A stretch of 41,868 nt of DNA. It comes from a virus. The stretch lies in the IMG/VR virus record IMGVR_UViG_3300046532_004247, positions 1 to 41,868 of that record, one strand, 5' to 3'. Made by a program: the position numbers and the translations under genes. The notes beneath the pieces were generated by a model. It was not told the origin of the DNA. It saw only the letters and a program-made list of their open reading frames with translations, and searched no databases. Shown one piece after another: positions 28,651 through 36,338 of the stretch (the first letter of the stretch is position 1; each line of letters begins with the position of its first letter).

Positions 28651-29657
28651 TGAAAGATGGATCAATACTTGGAGAAGAGATAGTTGGAGTAAATCAAATT
28701 TTACCCCACAAACACCAACTAGCATGGGACTTATTTCTCAAGGGGGTGGCTAATAATTGGTCCCCATCAGAAATAAACATGAGCACGGATGTAGGCCAAT
28801 GGAAAAACGGACAGTTGACGGACGACGAAAAGTTACTCGTCAAAAGATGTCTCGGGTTCTTCGCTGGGAGTGAATCATTAGTAGGTAACAACTTATTACT
28901 CACAGTAGCCAAGTGGGTAACCGACCCAGAGTGTCGCCAGTATATCCTAAGACAGGCGTACGAGGAGTCCCTACACAACTGGACTGTTGTTACGTGCTGT
29001 GACTCGTTCGGCCTCAAGGTTGCTGATGTTTACGAGGCTTACTTAAACATCCCAAGTATTAAAGCTAAAGATGAGTTCTTGATGGGTATAACCGCCGACG
29101 TTAACAGATCAGACTTCAGCACTAAAACCACAGAAGGCAAGAGAGAGTTTCTCCGTAACTTGATTACCTATTACATTGTATGTGAGGGCACCTTTTTCTT
29201 TAGCGGATTTGCCATGTTACTTGCGCTGGGTCGACAAAACAAATTACCGGGACTTTCAGACCAAATTCGTTACACGTTAAGGGATGAAACCCTACATATT
29301 CAGTTTGGAACCTACTTAATCAATACCATTAAAGAACAGTACCCTGCCGTGTGGACCAAGAAGTTCGAACAAGAAACAGTAGAACACGTAAAAAGGGCTG
29401 TGGAACTGGAGATACAATACGCACATGATGTTCTTCCGCGTGGAATTCTTGGCTTGAATGCTGAAATGTTTATAGACTACATGGAATACATAGGTAACAG
29501 GCGTCTAGAGGGAATAAACGTTGATTTTCGATTTAAGAGCGACCACAACCCATTCCCGTGGCTCTCAGAAGTAGTGGACACAGGGGCTATGACAAATTTC
29601 TTCGAAAGAAAGGTAAAAGATTACCAAAACTCTGGTACGCTTAAAGATGATTTTTAA
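28650..29657 (+). CDS. nrdB: Class I ribonucleotide reductase small subunit, class Ic-like
   Basis: A 335-residue ferritin-fold R2 protein that supplies the oxidising equivalent to NrdA. Metal ligands: Glu75 (in FFAGSESLVGNN), Glu106 and His109 (EESLH), Glu179, Glu213 and His216 (RDETLH). Two positions stand out: the first ligand is Glu where E. coli has Asp84, and the residue at H+4, where E. coli has the radical Tyr122, is Val113. This is the pattern of the Chlamydia trachomatis R2c group, with its Mn/Fe cofactor and no tyrosyl radical; the local SESLVGNN also resembles the chlamydial protein. The NrdA C-terminal peptide should bind in trans. There is no Y-to-V frameshift or damage nearby. 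Confidence 0.95.
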   Translation: MKDGSILGEEIVGVNQILPHKHQLAWDLFLKGVANNWSPSEINMSTDVGQWKNGQLTDDEKLLVKRCLGFFAGSESLVGNNLLLTVAKWVTDPECRQYILRQAYEESLHNWTVVTCCDSFGLKVADVYEAYLNIPSIKAKDEFLMGITADVNRSDFSTKTTEGKREFLRNLITYYIVCEGTFFFSGFAMLLALGRQNKLPGLSDQIRYTLRDETLHIQFGTYLINTIKEQYPAVWTKKFEQETVEHVKRAVELEIQYAHDVLPRGILGLNAEMFIDYMEYIGNRRLEGINVDFRFKSDHNPFPWLSEVVDTGAMTNFFERKVKDYQNSGTLKDDF

Positions 29658-29662
29658 TTAAA

Positions 29663-29980
29663 CTAGAGCAGGTAATTAGCGGTCCTTGAAGCGTCCACCT
29701 CTATGAAAACCCTCTCCCTTTTTAATTCCATCATTTGATCTAGGGTAAACCCTTCTGCACTAGCCCAGCGGTAGCGCGGCGGGTTAACCAAGTAAGCTCT
29801 AATCTCAGGAATCCCTCCGTAAATATCAGTTTCTAGGTTTAAAAGAATGATTTTTTCGACTTCACTATTATAAACTATAGCTGTGGTATTTCGGCCAGTT
29901 TCTGCAAAACGAATCCTAAACCCAAGGCGACAACAGTGACCCTTGAGTTTGTTAATATAGCTTTTTAAATAAAAATTCAT
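29663..29980 (-). CDS. Hypothetical protein, 105 aa
   Basis: A 105-residue basic protein with a GHCCRLGFRIRFAE segment, a beta-strand pair and a C-terminal FTLDQMMELKRERVFIEVD helix. No family is recognised. It ends five bases from the NrdB stop on the opposite strand and follows a Cys-rich protein gene. No membrane or signal segment is seen. Confidence 0.6.
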   Translation of the reverse strand: MNFYLKSYINKLKGHCCRLGFRIRFAETGRNTTAIVYNSEVEKIILLNLETDIYGGIPEIRAYLVNPPRYRWASAEGFTLDQMMELKRERVFIEVDASRTANYLL

Positions 29981-30196
29981 TTAACCATCTTTAATTTTTC
30001 TTTTTGTCTCTTTTAAAAAACTCTTAGTTGGCATAAACTGACTGCTACATACCTGACACAACATCACCTCTTTACACTTATGTTTCTCCTCACACGATTC
30101 TTCTTTTTGGTATTTACAACTTCGTATATCTAGTTTTACTAGAAGAAGGCACGCCTCAGGAGAGGCCTCACAGTAAGGGCAAGCATTATAATGCAT
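29981..30196 (-). CDS. Cys-rich zinc-ribbon-like protein, 71 aa
   Basis: A 71-residue protein with eight cysteines, mostly paired: CPYC (6-9), Cys in SPEAC, SCKY, SCEEKHKCKE and CQVC (about 47-50). The first CxxC and the late CxxC could form one zinc ribbon; the remainder may bind a second metal. It ends with a basic Lys/Arg-rich tail. It starts ten bases after the upstream gene and is probably a small DNA, RNA or protein-binding module. Confidence 0.6.
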   Translation of the reverse strand: MHYNACPYCEASPEACLLLVKLDIRSCKYQKEESCEEKHKCKEVMLCQVCSSQFMPTKSFLKETKRKIKDG

Positions 30197-30206
30197 GTCT
30201 TTCTTT

Positions 30207-30455
30207 CTAAAAAACAGATAACACTACAACCCCAACTAAAGCGGCATTAATAACTGCCAGAACAACGAGTGTGGCTGCTAAATAAAAGAGTGAAGAATCA
30301 TACTCTTCCATGGTCTTTGTTTTTGTTGTGCATGTTTTTTCTACAACAAGAAGGTTCGCTTCTCGAGAAGTGGTTACTTTATGCTTGTTTTCTTCCTTTT
30401 TACCAATATACCACGTTCCATTACGATATTTAGTCAATGTGCCCCGCTTCATCAT
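30207..30455 (-). CDS. Small protein with C-terminal membrane helix, 82 aa
   Basis: An 82-residue protein with a basic N-terminal part (MMKRGTLTKYRNGTWYIGKK, about 1-40, with alternating beta pattern) and a hydrophobic C-terminal helix (about 55-80, SLFYLAATLVVLAVINAAL). It is likely a tail-anchored membrane protein. GTGTAA stands eight bases before the first ATG. No family is recognised. It opens the short minus-strand unit ending at 29663. Confidence 0.6.
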   Translation of the reverse strand: MMKRGTLTKYRNGTWYIGKKEENKHKVTTSREANLLVVEKTCTTKTKTMEEYDSSLFYLAATLVVLAVINAALVGVVVLSVF

Positions 30456-30463
30456 AGTAAATA

Positions 30464-30514
30464 TTACACTATTTTTTTAAAAAATATATAAGACTAGCTA
30501 AAATACAAGTGTAA
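30464..30514. promoter_or_regulatory. Divergent pair of GTGTAA elements, each 8 nt from its start codon
   Basis: The divergent gap has TTACAC at 30464-30469, which is GTGTAA on the minus strand 8 nt from the ATG at 30455, and GTGTAA at 30509-30514, 8 nt from the ATG at 30523. The two leaders are alike (AGTGTAATATTTACTATG and AGTGTAAATACTATTATG), forming an imperfect inverted repeat around a 39-nt AT-rich middle. No ribosome-binding site precedes either ATG. Confidence 0.55.
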
Positions 30515-30522
30515 ATACTATT

Positions 30523-30816
30523 ATGGAAGTTGACTTTCAATTTTTCTTTAATACCGTTGCGGGTATAATTACTTTCTTTGGAGGGTTTCTCCTTAAAACG
30601 TTCTGGGGTCGCCTTGATGAAATAGACAGGGAAAGAGAAGCGTTATGGATGCACCATGAAGATGACATGAAACTGTTACGCAAAGACCTAAGTACCCTTG
30701 CGCTAACCCTCCCTGAAAAATATACCACGAAGGACGACTTCCACAATCTAGTCAAAACCGTACACCATAGATTCGACAAACTTGAAGAAAAAATAGATGA
30801 CCTCAATAGCAAGTAA
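30523..30816 (+). CDS. Small membrane-anchored coiled-coil protein, 97 aa
   Basis: A 97-residue protein with an N-terminal hydrophobic helix (about 6-26, FFFNTVAGIITFFGGFLLK) and a charged helical remainder, WGRLDEIDREREALWMHHEDD, ending in a coiled-coil-like KLEEKIDDLNSK. The central LPEKYTTKDDF phrase is common in phage small-membrane proteins of the holin or XhlA-like kind. A lysis accessory or membrane-anchored coiled coil is plausible. A GTGTAA element is 8 nt upstream of the start. Confidence 0.62.
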   Translation: MEVDFQFFFNTVAGIITFFGGFLLKTFWGRLDEIDREREALWMHHEDDMKLLRKDLSTLALTLPEKYTTKDDFHNLVKTVHHRFDKLEEKIDDLNSK

Positions 30817-30900
30817 AGCAACGGACAAGCTGCTCAATATAGGTTTGTTTTTTCTGCAAAAAAAGATTGATTTAAGATCAAAAAATGAGCACAGTTAAGT

Positions 30901-31761
30901 GTGCGTTATATTTTAATTAATGACTTTTTCTCAGAAGACTTAGCTGGCGGGGGGCACGCTGGCGGGGCCGCTCTTAATGATGAAATTCTTATTGATATAT
31001 TTAAGGCCAACGGTCAAGAGATAGTTAAGCTTAAAAGCCCCGATGTGACTTCGGATTTCCTTAAAAAAGAAAAAGATTCATTTTTTATAATTTCTAATTT
31101 TTTTCGTTTCTCGTCCATTGAAATGCTTAAGGAATTTGAGGAATTAAAATACATTATTTACGCCCATGATTATAAGTTCGTTAACCACATGAACCCCGCC
31201 AGATACGACAATTTTATAGTCCCCGAAAATGAATTGATTTGTGTAGATTTCTTCAGGGCAGCTAAATCTGTAATTTGCCAATCCAGTTTACAACAAAAAA
31301 TTTACGACAAAAATTTAAAAGACAATGTTAAGACTTTAAATTTTTCAGGCAACCTTTGGTCGCTTGAAGCTCTGGCCGTGATGCGTGACCTTTCCGATGG
31401 AGACAAAAAACCCATGAGCTCTGTGGTTAAATCTCACTATGCGGAAAAAGGAACCCCAGAAGCTATTAAATTTTGCATAGACAATAAGATGGATTATGAA
31501 CTAATATTTGACGCGGATTACGAATCTTTTTTACGTAAAATTTCAAAAAACCAAAGTTTGGTGTTTTGGCCAAAAACCCCCGAGACCTGTGGTCGAATGG
31601 TTCTAGAGGCTAAAATGATGAACGTAAAGGTTGCATTCAACAACCTACTAGGCGCATCCCACGAACCGTGGTTTAATAAGGACGGCGAAGAACTAATAGC
31701 CGAAATGACAAACAAACGTCAAGAAATATACGATATAATTAGCGCAATTGCCACACGGTGA
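30901..31761 (+). CDS. GT-B-like glycosyltransferase, divergent
   Basis: A 286-residue protein beginning at GTG (MRYILINDFFSEDLAGGGH). The opening strand-loop with a Gly-rich AGGGHAGG resembles the acceptor-domain start of GT4 enzymes, and a late FWPKTPETCGRMVLEAKMM segment corresponds to the donor-domain P.E..gl...EAma motif. Overall similarity is low. It opens the long glycan island and its stop overlaps the next start (GTGA). Substrates are unknown. Confidence 0.68.
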   Translation: MRYILINDFFSEDLAGGGHAGGAALNDEILIDIFKANGQEIVKLKSPDVTSDFLKKEKDSFFIISNFFRFSSIEMLKEFEELKYIIYAHDYKFVNHMNPARYDNFIVPENELICVDFFRAAKSVICQSSLQQKIYDKNLKDNVKTLNFSGNLWSLEALAVMRDLSDGDKKPMSSVVKSHYAEKGTPEAIKFCIDNKMDYELIFDADYESFLRKISKNQSLVFWPKTPETCGRMVLEAKMMNVKVAFNNLLGASHEPWFNKDGEELIAEMTNKRQEIYDIISAIATR

Positions 31762-32564
31762 AAAAAAATAACTATAAATATCTAAGCGGTAACGCATTCA
31801 AAAGTATTTGCAAATACTCCTGTGGCCACTATACATCCGCCAGAGAACACCACTTCAATTTTAAGGTACGAGATGACGTAGAAAATAATTATGTCTTCAT
31901 AAAAACAGAGTACACATTTCCGTTTTTTGAACACATCCATTTAGACTTCCCCTTTACGGTAATTACGCATAACTCCGATGAGGCTATTGATGAAAGATTT
32001 CGCCAATTCATCGACCACCCATTGGTAGAGAAATGGTATGGACAAAACATAAACCTTAAGCACCCTAAGCTCGAATCAATTCCAATAGGGCTGGCTAACC
32101 CTAAATGGGCGCACGGAAGCCCCAATGAGGTTAGCAAGGTGATCCTCGAATCCCAACCAGCGACATACAGGAAGACCTCCCTAGTTTATGTTAATTTTGA
32201 CATAGGGACTAACCCACGGGAAAGACTTTCGTGCTTAGAAGAGACGGGGCTACAAAACGCCGACAGGGTAGACTTTCCAACTTATCTGAACACTATGTCA
32301 GAGTCCTACTTTGCCCTCTCCCCTAACGGCAATGGAATAGATTGCCATAAACACTGGGAAGCTCTATATTTAAAAACAATTCCCATAGTTACAAAAAGTA
32401 TAAATATGGATTTTTATAAAGATATGCCATTTTTAGTATTAAATGACTGGTCTGAATTAAAAAATATTACTCTCTCTAAGGAACTTTATGATTCTATCTG
32501 GAAAGACTTCAACCCAGATACAATTCTTTTCCCACAATACGTCAACAAAAAGGGGCTCGGGTGA
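31758..32564 (+). CDS. Exostosin-like glycosyltransferase
   Basis: A 268-residue protein starting at GTG and overlapping its neighbours by 4 nt on both sides. ALSPNGNGIDCHKHWEALYL followed by KTIPIV is the family signature of exostosin-like and related GT-B transferases (sP.G...d..r.weal..G.iPvv). An earlier NDFPxx-like IGLANPKW block also fits. It lacks the second GT domain of animal exostosins. Acts probably on a surface glycan. The exact linkage is not inferable. Confidence 0.72.
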   Translation: MKKNNYKYLSGNAFKSICKYSCGHYTSAREHHFNFKVRDDVENNYVFIKTEYTFPFFEHIHLDFPFTVITHNSDEAIDERFRQFIDHPLVEKWYGQNINLKHPKLESIPIGLANPKWAHGSPNEVSKVILESQPATYRKTSLVYVNFDIGTNPRERLSCLEETGLQNADRVDFPTYLNTMSESYFALSPNGNGIDCHKHWEALYLKTIPIVTKSINMDFYKDMPFLVLNDWSELKNITLSKELYDSIWKDFNPDTILFPQYVNKKGLG

Positions 32565-33622
32565 AACAAAACGTATTGATAACAGGGGCATCAGGTTTAA
32601 TAGGATCTCAGTGTGTTGAATTTTTTAGCGATCTGGGCTTTAATGTCATTGGTGTAGACAACAATATGCGGGCTTACTTCTTTGGTCGGGACGCATCAAC
32701 TCAGTCAATTAAAGAGAGGCTAGAATCCAAGTACCCCTTATACCAGTGCCTCCCGCTAGATGTAAGAGAAATGGGTGCCATAGAATTCGTTTTTAAAAAA
32801 ACGAACATTGACCTAATAATCCACACCGCCGCCCAGCCATCTCACGACTGGGCTGTAAGAGAGCCGCTTACGGATTTTTCGGTTAACGCCCAAGGAACCT
32901 TGAATCTCCTTGAATTATGCCGCCTATACTGCCCCGAGGCTACCTTCATTTTCACCTCAACGAATAAAGTTTACGGGGATACACCCAACAAGCTTAAGTT
33001 AACAGAACTTGAAACTAGGTATGAATGCTTCGACCCCCAAGGTCTCCCTTATAGCATTGATGAAGGCATGTCTATTGATCAGTGTACTCATTCTATTTTT
33101 GGAGCCTCAAAAGTGGCAGCAGACATAATGGTTCAAGAATACGGCAGGTGCTTCAATATCAAAACAGGAGTTTTTAGGGGTGGCTGCCTCACAGGGCCAA
33201 ACCATAAAGGGGCAGAGCTTCACGGGTTCCTTTCATATTTAGTAAAATGTATTACGCATGGTGAGGATTATACTATATTTGGGTATAAAGGAAAACAGGT
33301 CAGGGATAATATACATAGCGCTGATTTAGTTAATATGTTCTGGGAGTTCCACCAAAAACCAAGAAGAGGAGAAGTCTACAATGTAGGGGGCGGAAGAGGC
33401 AATTCGGTATCCGTCCTCGAGGCTATAGATAAAATTAAAAAAATCTCCAACAAAAAGTGGGACTCATACTCCTTAAGCCCCCAAGCTAGAGCAGGAGATC
33501 ACATGTGGTACATTACTGACTTTTCTAAATTTCAAAACCACTTCCCCTCATGGCAATTAACCCACAGCATTGACCAGATTATTGAAGAGATAGTTAAATA
33601 CGAACATGACTCAGCAACCTAA
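32561..33622 (+). CDS. NAD-dependent sugar-nucleotide epimerase, CDP-paratose-2-epimerase-like
   Basis: A 353-residue extended short-chain dehydrogenase. Rossmann motif GASGLIG (9-15), HTAAQPSHDWA, FTSTNKVYGD (131-140), then SIFGASKVAAD. The layout matches TyvE/CDP-paratose 2-epimerase-like proteins, particularly the STNKVYGD and RGGCLTGPNH segments. The catalytic YxxxK reads Phe180-x-x-x-Lys184: the Tyr is replaced by Phe, which I recall from a subgroup of these proteins and which implies altered chemistry. It starts at GTG, coupled to the upstream gene. Confidence 0.82.
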   Translation: MKQNVLITGASGLIGSQCVEFFSDLGFNVIGVDNNMRAYFFGRDASTQSIKERLESKYPLYQCLPLDVREMGAIEFVFKKTNIDLIIHTAAQPSHDWAVREPLTDFSVNAQGTLNLLELCRLYCPEATFIFTSTNKVYGDTPNKLKLTELETRYECFDPQGLPYSIDEGMSIDQCTHSIFGASKVAADIMVQEYGRCFNIKTGVFRGGCLTGPNHKGAELHGFLSYLVKCITHGEDYTIFGYKGKQVRDNIHSADLVNMFWEFHQKPRRGEVYNVGGGRGNSVSVLEAIDKIKKISNKKWDSYSLSPQARAGDHMWYITDFSKFQNHFPSWQLTHSIDQIIEEIVKYEHDSAT

Positions 33623-34535
33623 ATTAAAAATAAATTTTGTAGATTTCTGGCCAGACTTCCATAAGGATAATAATTACTTTTATCACTTATTGAATTCAAA
33701 ATTTGACGTTGAAATTAGCGAAGGCGACCCCGATATTCTATTCTTTTCTGTTGATTACGCCAAGCAACGTGCCCGAGATAAATACAAAGACCACCGATGC
33801 ACAAAGGTTTTCTTTTCAGGTGAAAATGTTAGGCCTAACTATGGCAACGACTCAGCAGAACACACCATGTATAGTATTGGAAAGTGTGATTTTGCCTTTA
33901 CCTTTGATTTCAGTAATGACCCACGCCATTACCGCTTGCCTCTATGGGCTCTTCAAATTGACTGGTTTGAAAAGGGGGGGTACGTTAACCCACAGTTTAT
34001 ATTACCGCTCAACCAAATTTACAGCAACCCAGCTATCGCTATGCCCAAGATCAAGTTCTGTGCTTTTATTTTTAATAACCCAGTACCTAGGCGTCTGGAA
34101 ATTTTAAATAAATTAAACAAACATAAAGAGGTTCACGGGTATGGACAACCCTTTAACAACTGGTTCTACGGAGAGTACAACAAGTACAAGGTGCTCTCTC
34201 AGTATAAATTTTCTATTTGTTTTGAGAATTCTATCTCTCCAGTCGGAGGGTATTACACCGAAAAGCTTTTTCATGCCAAGACAGCCGGGACGGTACCGAT
34301 TTATTGGAGTGACGAAAGATGTGCTAATGATTTTAATGTTAAAAGTTTTATAAACCTTAATGACTTTGAGTCGATGGACAAACTCGTGGATCACGTTCTG
34401 GAGGTAGACGGCAATGAAGAGCTATACTTAAGCTATCACAGGGAGCCGCTTTTTAACAACAAGCAAATCAAAGATGAATTTTTACCCTCATCTGTGCTTA
34501 AATTTTTTGAAGAAAAGGTTATTAAAAATGCTTAA
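33606..34535 (+). CDS. GT10-family alpha-1,3/1,4-fucosyltransferase-like
   Basis: A 309-residue GT10 enzyme that transfers fucose from GDP-fucose onto a glycan. The signature region is clear: FSICFENSISPVGGYYTEKLFHAKTAG and VPIYWSDERCAND, which match the bacterial GT10 pattern FaiCFENs..pGYvTEKl..a...g.vPiYwG. FFSGENVRPNYG upstream is the N-terminal-domain counterpart of TGEn..p. GDP-fucose could come from mannose-1-phosphate via the phosphomannomutase encoded at 13310 plus host enzymes. It overlaps the previous gene by 17 nt. A GT10 gene in a phage suggests cell-surface glycan mimicry. Confidence 0.87.
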   Translation: MTQQPKLKINFVDFWPDFHKDNNYFYHLLNSKFDVEISEGDPDILFFSVDYAKQRARDKYKDHRCTKVFFSGENVRPNYGNDSAEHTMYSIGKCDFAFTFDFSNDPRHYRLPLWALQIDWFEKGGYVNPQFILPLNQIYSNPAIAMPKIKFCAFIFNNPVPRRLEILNKLNKHKEVHGYGQPFNNWFYGEYNKYKVLSQYKFSICFENSISPVGGYYTEKLFHAKTAGTVPIYWSDERCANDFNVKSFINLNDFESMDKLVDHVLEVDGNEELYLSYHREPLFNNKQIKDEFLPSSVLKFFEEKVIKNA

Positions 34536-35250
34536 TGTAGAAAAAATTTTCGTACTCCACTATACCAAACTCACGGAAAGAAGAGAGAGGTTGGATAAAT
34601 ACCTTAAACGACACAACCTAGAGGTAGAGTATATTTTAGATTACGACCAAGAAGACCTGACTGAGGATGTTGTAAATGAGTGGTACTCAACTAACGAAGA
34701 AGAATATAACGCCAAAATAGACCCCCTCTGGGGCGTCAAAACAGCCCCCTTCCGAAAACTTAACCGAGCTGAAATCTCATGTACCATTAAACATTACCTT
34801 GGTATTAAAAGTGTCGCCGAGAAGTGTACTGATTACGGTTTAATACTGGAAGACGACGTATTGTTTGTGGAAAATTTTCCTGAAACTTTTAACACTTTTC
34901 TTTCCAATACACCTAACGATTGGGGGGCCATCTTCATGGGGTGTTGCGCCGGGTTAAGGATACCGCCTCATTTTATTAAAGAAAACATAAACGCCTATCA
35001 AGTCCCCCACCCTGCATCAAGAGGTGGCGATTCATACATCCTGCGTAAAGAAGTAGCTGAAAAAATTATCTCTACTATGAAGCCCTTTAACACAATAAGC
35101 GACTGGGAGCTTGGCTACCAACTACACCTACACAATGTAAAAACCTACTGGTGGGAACCACCCTTAGTTGTACAGGGGTCCGAGAACGGTCTTTATAAAA
35201 CAACTTTAAATGACGATAACCATAGGCAAACCCACGGAGGTGTATGTTGA
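34528..35250 (+). CDS. GT25-family glycosyltransferase
   Basis: A 240-residue protein of the LPS-type GT25 family. VEKIFVLHYTKLTERRERLDKYL (3-25) is the donor-binding start, LNRAEISCTIKHY is the GE.gC..SH segment in which the Glu is kept, and GLILEDDVLF contains the EDD metal-binding acidic triad. I use the ATG at 34528 with AGAAAAGG before it; a start further upstream would lie within the fucosyltransferase gene. It transfers galactose-like sugars in related enzymes. Confidence 0.82.
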   Translation: MLNVEKIFVLHYTKLTERRERLDKYLKRHNLEVEYILDYDQEDLTEDVVNEWYSTNEEEYNAKIDPLWGVKTAPFRKLNRAEISCTIKHYLGIKSVAEKCTDYGLILEDDVLFVENFPETFNTFLSNTPNDWGAIFMGCCAGLRIPPHFIKENINAYQVPHPASRGGDSYILRKEVAEKIISTMKPFNTISDWELGYQLHLHNVKTYWWEPPLVVQGSENGLYKTTLNDDNHRQTHGGVC

Positions 35251-36338
35251 AAAAAATAGCATTTATTAAATTTGCAGGATTAGCCGCAGGAGGTTGTGAA
35301 AAATACCTCCAAAACATTGCCTGTATATTATCAAACAGCCAACAGTTTGAGGTGGATTACTATTATACTAATGCCGCCCCTTATATAAACTGGAGTTCCC
35401 CGTTTATACACCCCGATAATGATGAATCTAGACAAAAAATAATGGAGGATCATCAAATTAATCTAATAAAAGTAGACGTGCAAAATAAAGACGGGAGCGG
35501 GCCGCCCTATGAATGGATCAATACTAATTTTTGGGAACTTTTTGATGAGAATCAATATGATTATGTTTCGAGTGCTCGCTCTGGTTACCCCGAGTACCCG
35601 TTTCATCTTATTAATAAGACAAAAATAATTGACACAATTCACGGTCAGGACGGAGAAGACAAGGTTAACATTAGCAAGGTTATTTTATTATGTGAATGGC
35701 AGGCTAAACAGTGGTCCGAGAACGGAGGCAATATTGCTAAAGCCACGGTTATACCCACCCTAGTTAAAGTTCCGCCCAAAACCCCCAGCTTACTTAGGCA
35801 AAAACTCAGCATCCCCTCAGATGCCTTTGTTTATGGATTCCACCAAGGGAGCCGTGAAGATATTTATTCACCAGTTTCCCTTGAAGCTTATAATCAAATT
35901 AAAAATGAAAATAATTATTTCATAATTATGGGCGCATCAGAACAACACCGAAAATTCGCAGAACAAATAAATTGCCCTCATATTAAGTTTATAGATTTTT
36001 CTAGTTGTGTAAACGATATACATGATTTTCTCGGCGGTATTGATGTTTTTGCACACGCCCGTAATGATGGAGAAGTTTGCTCTGCTGCGATCATTGAGGC
36101 TCTGTATCACGGGAAGCCGGTTATATCACACCCTGCTATGAACATGGGTCACCAAGAGCAAATAGAAGGCTGCGGTAAGATGGTGTACAGTGTTCAGGAG
36201 TATGCACAAGAAATGCTTACGCTAGAACAAAACGATGCCTACTACCAAACCCTCTCCCTAGCAGCAGAGGAGAAATATACTGCAAAATATAGCTACGCCA
36301 CGATAAGAGATAAAATCTTACAACTTTACAAAACATGA
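35244..36338 (+). CDS. GT-B glycosyltransferase, GT4-like
   Basis: A 364-residue protein. KIAFIKFAGLAAGGCEKYLQN (start) has the G-rich GG.E....l loop of GT4 enzymes; the C-terminal ICR FAHARNDGEVCSAAIIEALYHGKP (about 270-295) is the donor-binding E..a..lEalyhG.P motif. A GFHQGSREDIYSPVSLEAY stretch forms the linking loop. It overlaps the GT25 gene by 7 nt and the GHMP kinase by 4 nt. It is likely an elongating hexosyl- or heptosyltransferase. Confidence 0.82.
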   Translation: MLKKIAFIKFAGLAAGGCEKYLQNIACILSNSQQFEVDYYYTNAAPYINWSSPFIHPDNDESRQKIMEDHQINLIKVDVQNKDGSGPPYEWINTNFWELFDENQYDYVSSARSGYPEYPFHLINKTKIIDTIHGQDGEDKVNISKVILLCEWQAKQWSENGGNIAKATVIPTLVKVPPKTPSLLRQKLSIPSDAFVYGFHQGSREDIYSPVSLEAYNQIKNENNYFIIMGASEQHRKFAEQINCPHIKFIDFSSCVNDIHDFLGGIDVFAHARNDGEVCSAAIIEALYHGKPVISHPAMNMGHQEQIEGCGKMVYSVQEYAQEMLTLEQNDAYYQTLSLAAEEKYTAKYSYATIRDKILQLYKT

